44,463 nt of DNA. It comes from an uncultured Mollicutes bacterium (GTDB lineage Bacteria > Bacillota_I > Bacilli_A > Acholeplasmatales > Anaeroplasmataceae). Position numbers and translations under genes: made by a program. The notes under the pieces are model-generated. The model had not been told where the DNA came from. It saw only the letters and a list, made by a program, of their open reading frames with translations, and made no database searches. The stretch lies in assembly GCA_900540705.1 (NCBI GenBank), contig UQGR01000010.1, forward strand, positions 1 through 44,463, read 5' to 3'. Below, in pieces: positions 1 to 8,758 of this stretch. Within the stretch, counting starts at the first letter, position 1; every line of letters starts with the position of its first letter.

Positions 1-31
1 TGTGGTGGCTGTTTTGAAGTCCTTTTTATTT

Positions 32-53
32 GGCTGTTTTTTTCTTTACAGCC
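32..53 (-). other. Stem-loop after the P-type ATPase gene
   Basis: Just past the ATPase stop there is a 6-bp stem (GGCTGT/ACAGCC) with an A-rich loop. It is not followed by a clear U-tract on the minus strand, so it is at best a weak terminator. Nothing else is seen in positions 1-63. Confidence 0.25.
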
Positions 54-63
54 CCAATTCAAT

Positions 64-1932
64 TTATGATTTTATCTTTCCACAGCGCATAGCATTCAAT
101 ATTGCTAGTATCGCTACTCCAACATCGGCAAACACGCCAAGCCACATATTGCTTATTCCACAAGCGGATAAAATTAAGACAATCCCCTTTACACCCAAGG
201 CGAAAATGATATTTTGCATTACAATACCCATCGTCTTTTTAGCTAGACGCTTCGCAGTCGTAATACCCGTAAGATTGTCCGTCATCAAGACGATGTCTGA
301 GGCCTCTATGGCAGCATCAGAACCAACACCACCCATGGAAATCCCCACATCAGAACGCATCAATACAGGAGCATCGTTAATTCCGTCTCCAACAAAGCAT
401 AAGACTTCCTTTTCTTTTTTTGCCTGCAATAAGGCTTCTACCTCTTCTACCTTATTTTGAGGAAGAAGGGCTGCCTTATACTCAGAAACCCCGGCCTGTG
501 TAGCGATAGCGGAGGCTACCTTTTCATTGTCTCCTGTAAGCATGATGGTCTTACTACCCATTTGATTTAACTCTGCTATGACAGATGTAGTTTCCTCTTT
601 CAGCTCATCACTGATTAAAATAGATCCAACAAATTCATGATTTTTAGCAACATACACAACGGTACCAATACCATCTTCCTTAGAAAAAGAGATTTCCTCT
701 TTTTTCATCAGCTTTTCATTTCCACAATGAATGACCTCTGCTCCTTTAGAGGCAATGATTCCAAAGCCTGAAACATTTTCTATTGTATAGCCTTCCTCTG
801 TTACAGGACAAAGACTTAAAATAGATTTGGCAATCGGATGATTAGATCCTGCCTCTGCAATAGCGGCCAGCCTCAAAATCTCTTCCTTCTTTTCCAAAGG
901 TTGTATCTTTGTTACTGCAAAGTTTCCTTTCGTCAGAGTACCAGTCTTATCAAAGACAAATACATTCGCTTTATTAAATTTTTCTAAATAATTCGAACCC
1001 TTGATTAAGATTCCACATTTAGAAGCGGCTCCAATTCCTGCAAAAAAGGATAAAGGAATAGAAATGACCAATGCACATGGACAGGAGACAACCAAGAAAT
1101 TCAACGCACGATACACCCAATCCACCCAGTCTCCTGTGATGGCTCCTGGAATAACTGCTAGCAATAAAGCTGCAATCACGACACTTGGCGTATAATACTT
1201 AGCAAATCTTGTAATAAAATTTTCGGTCTTAGACTTCTGTTCCGAAGCATTTTCAACCAGCTCTAATATCTTAGAGACTGCTGAGTCATAAAATTTTTTA
1301 GTTACTTTAATATGAAGCGTTTGGCGTAAATTAATACAGCCACTGATAACCTCTTCTCCCACGCCTACCTCTTTTGGCAAAGATTCTCCCGTTAAGGCCT
1401 TTGTATCCAGTGTAGATTCTCCTTCTAAAACAATTCCATCTAAAGGAATCTTTTCTCCCGGCTGAACAACGATGATTTCCTCTATCTCTACCTCTTCTGG
1501 GTCGAGAGTTACTGTATTGCCATCTCGAATTACATTTGCATAGTCTGGACGGATATCCATCAAAGAGGCAATCGATTTTCTTGATTTACCAACAGCATAG
1601 CCCTGAAAGAATTCTCCCACTTGATAGAAAAGAATAACAGCGACTGCCTCATCAAATGAACGGATGGCAAAGGCACCTATGGTTGCAACACACATTAAGA
1701 AATTCTCATCAAAAATTTGCCCATGACAGATATTACGTATCGCTCGCCAAAGCACATCATAGGCAATGAGTAGGTATAGTGCCAAATATAAAGAGGCTGG
1801 CAATATCCAAGCTATCTTCTGATTGCCTATAAAGGATTCTAGGTCTACTACATGGTCAACCGTAAATAAAACGATAAACAATACAAGAGCTATTAGGATT
1901 CGAATTAAATTTTTTCTTTGTTTTCTTGTCAT
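64..1932 (-). CDS. Heavy-metal (Zn/Cd/Pb) translocating P1B-type ATPase
   Basis: Inner-membrane pump that exports divalent soft metals using ATP. Seen directly: the TGES actuator loop (about residue 181), the CPC metal-binding motif in a membrane helix (about 284-286), the DKTGTLTKG phosphorylation site (Asp about 328), the SNHPIAK motif of P1B ATPases, GDGINDAP, and a last helix with ADVGVAILAILNAMR. The Asp and Asn/Arg spacing of that helix is typical of the P1B-2 (ZntA/CadA) group, which points to Zn/Cd/Pb rather than Cu. There is no N-terminal HMA domain; a separate HMA protein is encoded immediately upstream. I chose the ATG at 1932, three codons inside the longest frame, because an AGGGTG Shine-Dalgarno lies 8 nt before it. 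It is the last gene of a repressor-chaperone-pump operon. Exact metal specificity is inferred. Confidence 0.93.
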   Translation of the reverse strand: MTRKQRKNLIRILIALVLFIVLFTVDHVVDLESFIGNQKIAWILPASLYLALYLLIAYDVLWRAIRNICHGQIFDENFLMCVATIGAFAIRSFDEAVAVILFYQVGEFFQGYAVGKSRKSIASLMDIRPDYANVIRDGNTVTLDPEEVEIEEIIVVQPGEKIPLDGIVLEGESTLDTKALTGESLPKEVGVGEEVISGCINLRQTLHIKVTKKFYDSAVSKILELVENASEQKSKTENFITRFAKYYTPSVVIAALLLAVIPGAITGDWVDWVYRALNFLVVSCPCALVISIPLSFFAGIGAASKCGILIKGSNYLEKFNKANVFVFDKTGTLTKGNFAVTKIQPLEKKEEILRLAAIAEAGSNHPIAKSILSLCPVTEEGYTIENVSGFGIIASKGAEVIHCGNEKLMKKEEISFSKEDGIGTVVYVAKNHEFVGSILISDELKEETTSVIAELNQMGSKTIMLTGDNEKVASAIATQAGVSEYKAALLPQNKVEEVEALLQAKKEKEVLCFVGDGINDAPVLMRSDVGISMGGVGSDAAIEASDIVLMTDNLTGITTAKRLAKKTMGIVMQNIIFALGVKGIVLILSACGISNMWLGVFADVGVAILAILNAMRCGKIKS

Positions 1933-1944
1933 GACAAGCACACC

Positions 1945-2163
1945 CTATCTGTGTATTTTACAATCTGGTTCTACCTTTTTACAAACCTTTACAACCTCGT
2001 CCATAATTTCCTCAAAACGACTATCCTCAGCCTCTATCGTAAGCTTTTGGGTCATAAAACTAACAGTTGCAGAAGCTACTCCCTCAACCTTGTTAATTCC
2101 TCTTTCCATTTTTGCTGCACAATTTGCACAGTCTAAATTCTCTAATTTGAATACCTTTTTCAT
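1945..2163 (-). CDS. Free-standing HMA-domain metal chaperone
   Basis: A 72-residue protein that is essentially one heavy-metal-associated (HMA, ferredoxin-like) domain. The metal-binding loop LDCANC has Cys12 and Cys15. Such domains are usually fused to the N terminus of P-type ATPases. Here the ATPase lacks one and this gene sits 12 nt upstream of the pump start, so the domain appears split off as a separate chaperone or delivery subunit (inference). Its start codon overlaps the stop of the upstream repressor gene (ATGA), suggesting translational coupling. Cytoplasmic, with no signal peptide. A CopZ-like copper chaperone is the alternative, but the partner pump and the CadC-like repressor favour Zn/Cd/Pb. 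Confidence 0.85.
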   Translation of the reverse strand: MKKVFKLENLDCANCAAKMERGINKVEGVASATVSFMTQKLTIEAEDSRFEEIMDEVVKVCKKVEPDCKIHR

Positions 2164-2534
2164 GCTTCTATTTCCTCCTTTTTTTCTAAGACATGTTCTA
2201 ACGCCTTTTGATATATTAAAACTACATGGTCATCGGCCAAGGAATAAAAAACCTCTTTCCCCTGCTTTCTAAATTTTACAAGATTAAAATTTTTTAAAAC
2301 CTTGAGCTGATGAGAAACCGCTGATTTCGTCATATTTACAATTTTGCAGATATCACATACACAAAGCTCATGACGAAACAAGGCAGCTAAGATTCTCGTC
2401 CTAGTAGAATCTCCAAACACCTTGAAAAGCTCGGCAACCTCATAGAGGCTATCCTCATCAGGCATGAGTGTTTTTACTTCTTTTATGATTTCCTTATGTG
2501 GATGATTTCCAACACATTCCTCTATTATTCCCAT
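2160..2534 (-). CDS. ArsR/SmtB-family metal-sensing repressor, CadC-like
   Basis: A 124-residue winged-helix repressor that should release DNA on binding metal. The sequence ELCVCD places Cys58 and Cys60 in the alpha3 metal site. Cys7 near the N terminus completes a CadC-type alpha3N site, while the position of the fourth CadC cysteine (11) is His here, with another His at 13. Asp101, His103, His114 and Glu117 reproduce the alpha5 Zn site layout of CadC. The recognition helix is around SAVSHQLKVL (71-80). It is the first gene of the efflux operon, overlaps the HMA gene by 4 nt, and is preceded by a promoter with two dyad operators, so it very likely autoregulates. An AAGGTG Shine-Dalgarno precedes the ATG. 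Confidence 0.9.
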   Translation of the reverse strand: MGIIEECVGNHPHKEIIKEVKTLMPDEDSLYEVAELFKVFGDSTRTRILAALFRHELCVCDICKIVNMTKSAVSHQLKVLKNFNLVKFRKQGKEVFYSLADDHVVLIYQKALEHVLEKKEEIEA

Positions 2535-2549
2535 ATTATCACCTTCTTA

Positions 2550-2606
2550 TAGTTGAATAGTCGTTCAACTAATTATATTATAGTTGAATACATATTCAAC
2601 TGTCAA
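2550..2606 (-). promoter_or_regulatory. Promoter and twin operators of the metal-efflux operon
   Basis: Minus-strand promoter: -35 TTGACA at 2606-2601, an 18-nt spacer, and -10 TATAAT at 2582-2577. Two inverted repeats of one design overlap it. The first is TAGTTGAA-N6-TTCAACTA at 2550-2571, covering the start site. The second has arms AGTTGAATA/TATTCAACT separated by 2 nt at 2582-2601, filling the -35/-10 spacer. The TTGAATA/TATTCAA core resembles known CadC/ArsR-family operators. Two repressor dimers could occlude both the polymerase site and the start site. Confidence 0.82.
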
Positions 2607-2615
2607 TACTTTTTT

Positions 2616-2650
2616 CAAAAAAAAATAGAAATCATAAAATAATTTCTATT
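2616..2650 (-). terminator. Intrinsic terminator of the rlmN-rsgA-rpe operon
   Basis: A 9-bp stem AATAGAAAT/ATTTCTATT with a 9-nt loop, followed on the minus strand by nine U. It lies about 120 nt after the rpe stop and just before the metal-operon promoter. The interval 2651-2771 shows no gene. Confidence 0.75.
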
Positions 2651-2771
2651 CTAACGAAATGATTTACTTTTTTCTTCTAAAAATAGAGAAGAATCTTATT
2701 AAGAAGTTTGGGAGAGTAATTATAAGTATTTTAATATTATCACCTTTAGTACAAGGTATGCAAAATTAGAA

Positions 2772-3410
2772 TTAAATATTCTTAAGTTTCTTTAAATTCT
2801 CTAATGGACATTCCGCCTTTAAAACATAGGACCCACTTACCGCAAGATCAGTATCATCCTTAATAGATGGTAAAACCTCTGCATTAATGCCTCCATCCAC
2901 ATTAATCAAATAGGAGTAGCCCTTTTCTTCCTTCTGCTTTTTTAGATATTTTAATTTATCCATAGCCTGAGGTAAAAACTTTTGTCCCCCAAAGCCTGGG
3001 TCAACAGACATTACTAAAACCATATCGACAAAAGGCAAATATTTTTCTATCGTTTCTACTGCTGTTTCTGGCTTAATAGCAATCCCTGCCGAAATACCAT
3101 AGCTGTGAATCTGTTCAATCAACTCCTCAGGATTACAATCAGCCTCGATATGAAATGTGATATAAGCACTTCCTGCCTTGACAAATTTTTCTATGAAGTC
3201 CTGTGGTCTTTGTACCATCAGATGCGTATCAAAAATTAAATTGTTTTCTTTCCTTAAAGACTCAACTAAAGCTGGTCCAAAGCTAATATTAGGAACAAAA
3301 TGACCATCCATAACATCTAGATGCAGATAGGTAAGCTCCCCTAAAAGAGGGGAAAGCTTTTCTTTTATATTAGAATAGTCAATAGATAAAATAGATAAAG
3401 AAATTTCCAT
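2772..3410 (-). CDS. rpe: Ribulose-phosphate 3-epimerase
   Basis: Interconverts D-ribulose 5-phosphate and D-xylulose 5-phosphate in the pentose phosphate pathway; cytoplasmic. The 212 residues match the usual family length. Family signatures are seen in order: LSILSIDY at the N terminus, HLDVMDGHFVPNISFGP with the catalytic Asp and metal-binding His, the DTHLMV strand, a MSVDPGFGGQKF phosphate-binding loop, and NVDGGIN near the C terminus. It is the last gene of the rlmN-PASTA-rsgA-rpe block. Its ATG overlaps the rsgA stop by one base (TAATG), implying translational coupling. The rsgA-rpe order is conserved in many Bacillota. Confidence 0.96.
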   Translation of the reverse strand: MEISLSILSIDYSNIKEKLSPLLGELTYLHLDVMDGHFVPNISFGPALVESLRKENNLIFDTHLMVQRPQDFIEKFVKAGSAYITFHIEADCNPEELIEQIHSYGISAGIAIKPETAVETIEKYLPFVDMVLVMSVDPGFGGQKFLPQAMDKLKYLKKQKEEKGYSYLINVDGGINAEVLPSIKDDTDLAVSGSYVLKAECPLENLKKLKNI

Positions 3411-4327
3411 TATTTTTTCTCCTTATTTACAATTTGTTCAAGCATTTTTAAATAGCTCTCATACCGACTTGCAAGGATTTTTTGGTTCAAATAAGCTTCC
3501 CTTACTCCACAGCCTAAGGCATTCCTTTGATGAAGGCAATCCTTAAACCGGCAGGAATACTTATCAAATTCCTGAAAAAGGTGAGGAAGTTCTGTCTTGT
3601 CAATTCCCAATACATCTAGCTTTGAAAACCCAGGAGTATCCCCAATATACCCACCATGAAAGGGATAAAGTGTAGTTTGCCTTGTCGTATGCTTTCCTCG
3701 ACCAAGAGCCATACTGATTTCCTGAGTTTTCAGTTGAAAATCAGGTAGTATCGCATTAATCAACGTAGATTTGCCGGCACCTGTTTGCCCTGACAAAACT
3801 GTAACCTTACCATACAGCTTTTCTTCCACCTGTTGAACACCTTGTTTGGTCTTACTGTTGACATATAAAACCTCATAGCCTAACTCAGAGTAATACTTAA
3901 GCTTTTCCTTTAAAACGAAAAGCTCATCTGAGGTAAGCTTATCTATTTTAGTAACCACAAGAACTGGTTTGATGCTTTGTCTAGTAATGTTAGAAAGAAA
4001 TAGATCCAGTAAATAAAAGGAGAAATCTGGCTCCTTTGCTGCAAAGATTAAAAGAATTTGATCAACATTTGCAATATCAGGACGAATCAGTTCATTCTTA
4101 CGGTCTAAAATTTGGTCAATCATTTCATTTTGAATGGTCACCATATCTCCAACCTTCGGAGAAATTTTCTTCACCATAACCTCTTCCTTTTTACTGATGG
4201 CTTTTTCATTGACCGCTTGCATCTTTACGCTTCTAAGCTTCCCTCTAGCACGCACAGCCATAACCTGCCCATCCTCTACTACAACCTGATATACTCCTGC
4301 ATTTAAGTTGATAACTCTTCCTATCAT
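3410..4327 (-). CDS. rsgA: Ribosome small-subunit maturation GTPase RsgA
   Basis: A 305-residue circularly permuted GTPase that acts in late 30S subunit assembly. The permuted motif order is visible: G4 TKID (126-129), then the P-loop GQTGAGKS (180-187), then G3 DTPG (230-233). An N-terminal OB-fold covers about residues 1-75, and the C-terminal zinc module has Cys259, Cys264, His266 and Cys273. The OB region carries a short Lys-rich insertion (about 35-55). An AGGAG Shine-Dalgarno precedes the ATG. It sits between the PASTA protein and rpe. In many Bacillota rsgA follows the kinase gene prkC; here the kinase is missing (see the PASTA protein). Confidence 0.96.
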   Translation of the reverse strand: MIGRVINLNAGVYQVVVEDGQVMAVRARGKLRSVKMQAVNEKAISKKEEVMVKKISPKVGDMVTIQNEMIDQILDRKNELIRPDIANVDQILLIFAAKEPDFSFYLLDLFLSNITRQSIKPVLVVTKIDKLTSDELFVLKEKLKYYSELGYEVLYVNSKTKQGVQQVEEKLYGKVTVLSGQTGAGKSTLINAILPDFQLKTQEISMALGRGKHTTRQTTLYPFHGGYIGDTPGFSKLDVLGIDKTELPHLFQEFDKYSCRFKDCLHQRNALGCGVREAYLNQKILASRYESYLKMLEQIVNKEKK

Positions 4328-4336
4328 TCGTTTCTC

Positions 4337-5212
4337 CTATTCAGTCACCCAAAGATAATACTTAACTATATTATTATCATATAACTTTTGAACCTTAAAC
4401 GCAACTAATTTGTTTTCTAAATCATTGGATTTTACATAATTTACCTCTAATAAATACCCCATATTCTGGATGACAGCAATAAAATCATCTACATTTAAAA
4501 TGGTAGTTTGCTTCATCCCTTTAGAAACATAAAGATCTAATACGTAGCTATTATTCTTGTTGATAATGGTGTTCTCAGAGGTGGACTGAAAAATTACAAG
4601 ATCCTCATCAATCGGAGTAGATACATAATTTATATTGATATGTAGCTGATAGTCCTTTAAAAGCTCTAAGGCTTCCTCGATTGGCTTTCCTACTAGATTC
4701 GGCATTAAAAAGGAGTTATGATTGGATGAAATTGTAAGACAAAGCTCATCCCCTTGATTTAAGATACTGCCATCTGTAATGGATTCCTTAATGATAATCC
4801 CACCCATGATAGATTCATTTTCCTCATATTCTAGCCTTAAAGACATCCCATTCTGCTCACACATGGATTGAATCTCTTCCATGACCATCTCATAGGATTG
4901 TCCTAAAAAGCTTCGATAGGTCACTGGCATGATTCTGCCAATATATAAAGAAATGATAAAGTCTGCCTTAATATTTGTTCCTGCATAAGGAATGGTTTTC
5001 AATACCTTTTCTTCATCGCTTTCAACATATGTAATTTGAAACTTTACTTTATTTTTTTTAAGGGTATCCATAGCCTCCTGTTCCGTTTGATTTACCACAT
5101 CGGGAATCGTTAATATTCGATGATTGAAAATTCTTGGAGAAATAAAAATAAAGTAAATCCATAAAATGATTATTCCAAAAATAATCAACCATAAACGCAT
5201 AATGAGCTTCAT
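4337..5212 (-). CDS. Membrane-anchored PASTA-repeat protein lacking a kinase domain
   Basis: A 291-residue protein with one N-terminal transmembrane helix (about 4-24) followed by four PASTA-like units (about 33-92, 95-164, 168-232, 235-291); the motif IPDVVNQTEQEA opens the first and MPNLVGKPIEEA the third. PASTA repeats bind muropeptides or the wall on the cell exterior and normally form the ectodomain of PrkC/Stk1 Ser/Thr kinases or of some PBPs. In the usual Bacillota order rlmN-prpC-prkC-rsgA-rpe this gene occupies the kinase slot, yet it has no kinase domain, and prpC is absent: only about 55 nt separate it from rlmN. I use the ATG at 5212, preceded by GGTGA; the longer GTG start at 5236 has no Shine-Dalgarno. 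Its role as a wall-sensing protein without a kinase is inference. Confidence 0.85.
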   Translation of the reverse strand: MKLIMRLWLIIFGIIILWIYFIFISPRIFNHRILTIPDVVNQTEQEAMDTLKKNKVKFQITYVESDEEKVLKTIPYAGTNIKADFIISLYIGRIMPVTYRSFLGQSYEMVMEEIQSMCEQNGMSLRLEYEENESIMGGIIIKESITDGSILNQGDELCLTISSNHNSFLMPNLVGKPIEEALELLKDYQLHININYVSTPIDEDLVIFQSTSENTIINKNNSYVLDLYVSKGMKQTTILNVDDFIAVIQNMGYLLEVNYVKSNDLENKLVAFKVQKLYDNNIVKYYLWVTE

Positions 5213-5267
5213 AAAATCACCAATAATAGTATCCACAAAAAAAGAAAAACCTATACAATCGATAGGT

Positions 5268-6290
5268 TTACTTCATATGCTTGCTTCTAAGCTGACCACA
5301 GGCTGCATCAATATCGCCACCCTGTTCTCTTCGAAGTGTCACATTCAAGCTTCTCTTTTTCAGCTGGTCATAAAATTTATGCATAATCTCTTTTTCAGAA
5401 CGACGGAATGGCTTTTCCTTTACCTCATTATAGGGAATCAAATTAATATAGACATTCAATCCATGGAGTAGGTCGGCAAGCTCATTTGCACATTCATAGG
5501 TATCATTGATGTCCTTAAGTAGGATATATTCAATCGTAACCCGGCGATTGGTTCGCTCTATGTAATAGCGGATTGCCTCAATCACCTGTTCAATCGGATA
5601 GGCCTGATTGATTTTCATAAACTGATTCCGAATACGATTGTTTGGGGCATGGAGACTGATTGCTAAATTGACCTGCAGGTCGAAATTAGAATACTCATAA
5701 ATTTTATCTACAAGTCCACAGGTAGAAACTGTGATATGTCTGGCTCCTATTTCTAACCCTAAAGGATAATTGATAATTTTAAAGAAGCGAATTACATTCT
5801 CATAGTTGTCAAAGGGCTCACCAATCCCCATAACCACCACATGTGTAACCTTTAGGTTCATAATCTCTTCTACCATCATCAGCTGCAAGACTAGCTCTGA
5901 GGTTTCTAAACTTCTAAGCTTTTTCTTCATCCCTGAAGCACAAAATTGACAGCCCATATTACAGCCAACCTGCGTAGTCACACAGACACTATATCCATAT
6001 TCCTGCTTCATCAAGACCGTTTCAATTAAATTTCCATCCGCCAAACGAAATAAAAATTTGACGGTCCCATCTGTACTTTCCTGTTTTTCCACAAGCGCTA
6101 AGGAATCAAATGAAAAATCCTTAGCCAACTGTTCTACAAAGGATTTTTTGATATTTGTCATCTCTTCAAAGGCTTTAACCTTATGACGATAAACCCATTC
6201 CATAATCTGAGATGCCCGGAATGGCTTTTCTCCATGGAGCTGCAGATAATCCTTGAGCATAGCTTCACTATAATTGTAAATACTTTCCAT
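5268..6290 (-). CDS. rlmN: Dual-specificity 23S rRNA/tRNA adenine-C2 methyltransferase RlmN
   Basis: Radical-SAM enzyme that methylates C2 of A2503 in 23S rRNA and A37 in some tRNAs. The 340 residues match the family. The 4Fe-4S motif CNMGCQFC gives Cys110, Cys114 and Cys117, and the C-terminal catalytic Cys lies in DIDAACGQL (about 331). The GIGEPFDNYENV and ISLHAPN motifs are also present. A GGTGAAAG Shine-Dalgarno precedes the ATG. It is the first gene of the block running to rpe and is separated from pheT upstream by a terminator. Confidence 0.96.
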   Translation of the reverse strand: MESIYNYSEAMLKDYLQLHGEKPFRASQIMEWVYRHKVKAFEEMTNIKKSFVEQLAKDFSFDSLALVEKQESTDGTVKFLFRLADGNLIETVLMKQEYGYSVCVTTQVGCNMGCQFCASGMKKKLRSLETSELVLQLMMVEEIMNLKVTHVVVMGIGEPFDNYENVIRFFKIINYPLGLEIGARHITVSTCGLVDKIYEYSNFDLQVNLAISLHAPNNRIRNQFMKINQAYPIEQVIEAIRYYIERTNRRVTIEYILLKDINDTYECANELADLLHGLNVYINLIPYNEVKEKPFRRSEKEIMHKFYDQLKKRSLNVTLRREQGGDIDAACGQLRSKHMK

Positions 6291-6333
6291 ACTTTCACCA
6301 GCTTTTCATCTTATTATACAAGAAAACACAAAT

Positions 6334-6372
6334 GAAAAAAAGTCGTTTCTATAGATTATTTTAAGAAACGAC
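6334..6372 (-). terminator. Intrinsic terminator of pheST
   Basis: A 9-bp stem GTCGTTTCT/AGAAACGAC with a 13-nt loop and a minus-strand U7-8 tract, just after the pheT stop. Confidence 0.88.
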
Positions 6373-6381
6373 CTCTTTCTA

Positions 6382-8757
6382 TTAATTTCTTAGCTTCGCC
6401 TTATAAACAAGCTCTAACCGTTTTAATAAAGAATGAATAATTTTATCTACATCCTCTGATTCTAAAGTCTTTGAGGTATCCTCTAAGGTTAAGGTTATTG
6501 CTAGAGACTTTTCATCTTCTCCCACATTTTCACCAGTATACAAATCAAATACCTCAATGTTTACTAGATTCTTTCTGGCAGTTTGACGAACCAACGCCAA
6601 AATATCCTCAGCTAAAATATCGCGATTCACCACTATCGCCAAATCACGAGTGACGGTTGGATACTTATTTAATCCCTTATAGGTAAAACCAGTTTGTTCC
6701 TTCAAGAGTTCCTCTAATTCAATTTCTAAGGCAACAGTATTTCCTAGCCCCATTTCCTTAGCATAGCGAGGATGAAGTTCTCCTAAAATACCAATTCTTT
6801 TATCCTGAACATAGATGGCAGCGGTACGACCTGGATGGAAATGAGCTTGCTCCTTGTATGGACGATAAACTGCCGTTACTCCCATTCTCTCTAAATAGGT
6901 ATCTAGAAGACCCTTTACTACATAAAAGTCTGCAGGTTGTTTCTGCCCTCTCCATAAATGAGAGGTAAACACTCCTGAAACGGCAATAGCTAGCTTAAGG
7001 GTTTCCTTTTGCATAGTATAAGTGTTTCCAATTTCAAAGAAGCAGAGATTATCTACCTTTCTAGCTCTATTATAGCGGACTGCTTCTAACACGCCATTTA
7101 ATAGGCTTTGCCGCATTACAGCCCGGTCTTCTGTCATCGGCATTAAAACCTCAACTAGGTCTTCCTCCTTTAAGGTATAAAGGAATACATCCTTCTTCGC
7201 TACTAGAGAATAAGTAACCACCTCATTTAATCCCATAGAGGATAAAATTTGCCGAGTGGAGCGAATTCTTCTTTGACTAGAGGAAAGTCCTCCTTTAGCG
7301 TCTGTAGCAGCAAGAGTGGTAGGAATTGCATTATAGCCGTGCATTCTAGCCACATCCTCTATAATATCCTGATAGGAGGCCTCTAAATCCATTCTTCTAG
7401 AAGGAATTGTAATTGTATAGGTTTCCCCCTGCTTAACATAAGGATAAGCAAGGCGTTTAAAAATATCCTCTACCTCTGCATCCTGCAAGTCAGTTCCTAG
7501 GACATGGTTGATCTTAGCTGTTGTAATATCGACCATCTTAACGGGAGGTTCCTCCTGAATTTGAGCTGAAACGCCCTGTAATACTATACCACCAGCTAGC
7601 TCTGCAATCAGTTGAGCCGCATAGTCCAATGCTCGGTCTACACGCTCATAATCTACCTTTCTTTCAAAGCGCATGGAGGATTCACTCTTCAAGCCCAATC
7701 TACTAGATGTTTTTCTAACTCTTAAAGGATCAAAATAAGCAGCCTCTAACACAATATTTTTAGTATTTATTTCTACCTCAGAGGTTAAGCCACCCATCAC
7801 ACCACCTAAGCATAATGCTTCATTTTGGTTGGCGATTACAATATCTGTGTTAAGTAATGTACGTTCAATACCATCTAAGGTCGTAAGCTTTTCTCCATCA
7901 ATGGCATCTCTAATCAAAATATAGTCTCCTAAATGATCCTTATCAAACGCGTGCAATGGCTGGCCTAATTCTAACAATACATAATTGGTCACATCCACCA
8001 CGTTATTAATTGGACGTATTCCACTCGCAATCAATCTAGCCTTTAACCACTGAGGAGAATCCGCAATCGTAACATTTTCTATTGTGCGTGCCAAGTACTT
8101 ATAGCAACCCTTGGTTTCAATCTTAACCTGAACAGGATTTTGTTTTTGAGATTCCTCAAGTTCAGGTAAAATTGTAATGACTTGCTGATTTAAGGCTGCC
8201 CCTAAATCAAAGGCCACCCCTTCAATGGAAAGTAAATCAGCCCGATTAGATGTCAAATCCAAATCAATCACGATGTCGTCTAAGCCCAGATAGGAAAGAG
8301 GATCCCCACCGATTGGAGCGTCTTCTCCTAGGAGCTGAATCCCATTTTTAAATGCTTCATCGATATACTTCTCCTCAATCCCTAGCTCCTGTAAGGAACA
8401 AAGCATTCCATTAGATTCTACTCCTCGAATTTTAGAAGCCTTGATTTTAAAATCTCCAGGTAGGACAGCGCCTACATTGGCTACAATAACCTTTTGGCCA
8501 GCAGCCACATTGGGAGCCCCACACACAATCTGCTGAATATTTCCTTCTGAAACCTCCACCTGGCAAATATGCAAATGGTCACTATCTGGATGCATTACAC
8601 ATTCATGAACATAGCCAATAGAAAGGGAAGAAGCCTTAACTAAGCTCTGATAGGATTCTATTTCACAAACGTGAGCATTGATTTTGTCAAATAGCTCTTC
8701 ATCTGTAATTCCATCCAAATTCAAATATTCCTTTAACCAATTCTTAGATACCTTCAT
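6382..8757 (-). CDS. pheT: Phenylalanyl-tRNA synthetase beta subunit
   Basis: A 791-residue beta chain of the (alpha-beta)2 PheRS that charges tRNA-Phe. Visible domains: an N-terminal B1 region (MKVSKNWLKEYLNL), an EMAP/OB tRNA-binding domain around 40-150 (HPDSDHLHICQVEV), B3/B4 editing, B5 (PSRRMDLEASYQDIIEDVAR), the core catalytic-like domain, and a C-terminal FDX-ACB anticodon-binding domain (KYPTVTRDLAIVV onward). The start lies 1 nt after the pheS stop, so the two are co-transcribed and probably coupled. Controlled by the upstream T-box. Confidence 0.97.
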   Translation of the reverse strand: MKVSKNWLKEYLNLDGITDEELFDKINAHVCEIESYQSLVKASSLSIGYVHECVMHPDSDHLHICQVEVSEGNIQQIVCGAPNVAAGQKVIVANVGAVLPGDFKIKASKIRGVESNGMLCSLQELGIEEKYIDEAFKNGIQLLGEDAPIGGDPLSYLGLDDIVIDLDLTSNRADLLSIEGVAFDLGAALNQQVITILPELEESQKQNPVQVKIETKGCYKYLARTIENVTIADSPQWLKARLIASGIRPINNVVDVTNYVLLELGQPLHAFDKDHLGDYILIRDAIDGEKLTTLDGIERTLLNTDIVIANQNEALCLGGVMGGLTSEVEINTKNIVLEAAYFDPLRVRKTSSRLGLKSESSMRFERKVDYERVDRALDYAAQLIAELAGGIVLQGVSAQIQEEPPVKMVDITTAKINHVLGTDLQDAEVEDIFKRLAYPYVKQGETYTITIPSRRMDLEASYQDIIEDVARMHGYNAIPTTLAATDAKGGLSSSQRRIRSTRQILSSMGLNEVVTYSLVAKKDVFLYTLKEEDLVEVLMPMTEDRAVMRQSLLNGVLEAVRYNRARKVDNLCFFEIGNTYTMQKETLKLAIAVSGVFTSHLWRGQKQPADFYVVKGLLDTYLERMGVTAVYRPYKEQAHFHPGRTAAIYVQDKRIGILGELHPRYAKEMGLGNTVALEIELEELLKEQTGFTYKGLNKYPTVTRDLAIVVNRDILAEDILALVRQTARKNLVNIEVFDLYTGENVGEDEKSLAITLTLEDTSKTLESEDVDKIIHSLLKRLELVYKAKLRN

Positions 8758-8758
8758 T

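Noticed and set aside
2..460. Plus-strand frame of 152 residues
   Set aside because: Lies antisense to the C-terminal part of the P-type ATPase, whose motifs are intact; no ribosome-binding site and low-complexity composition.
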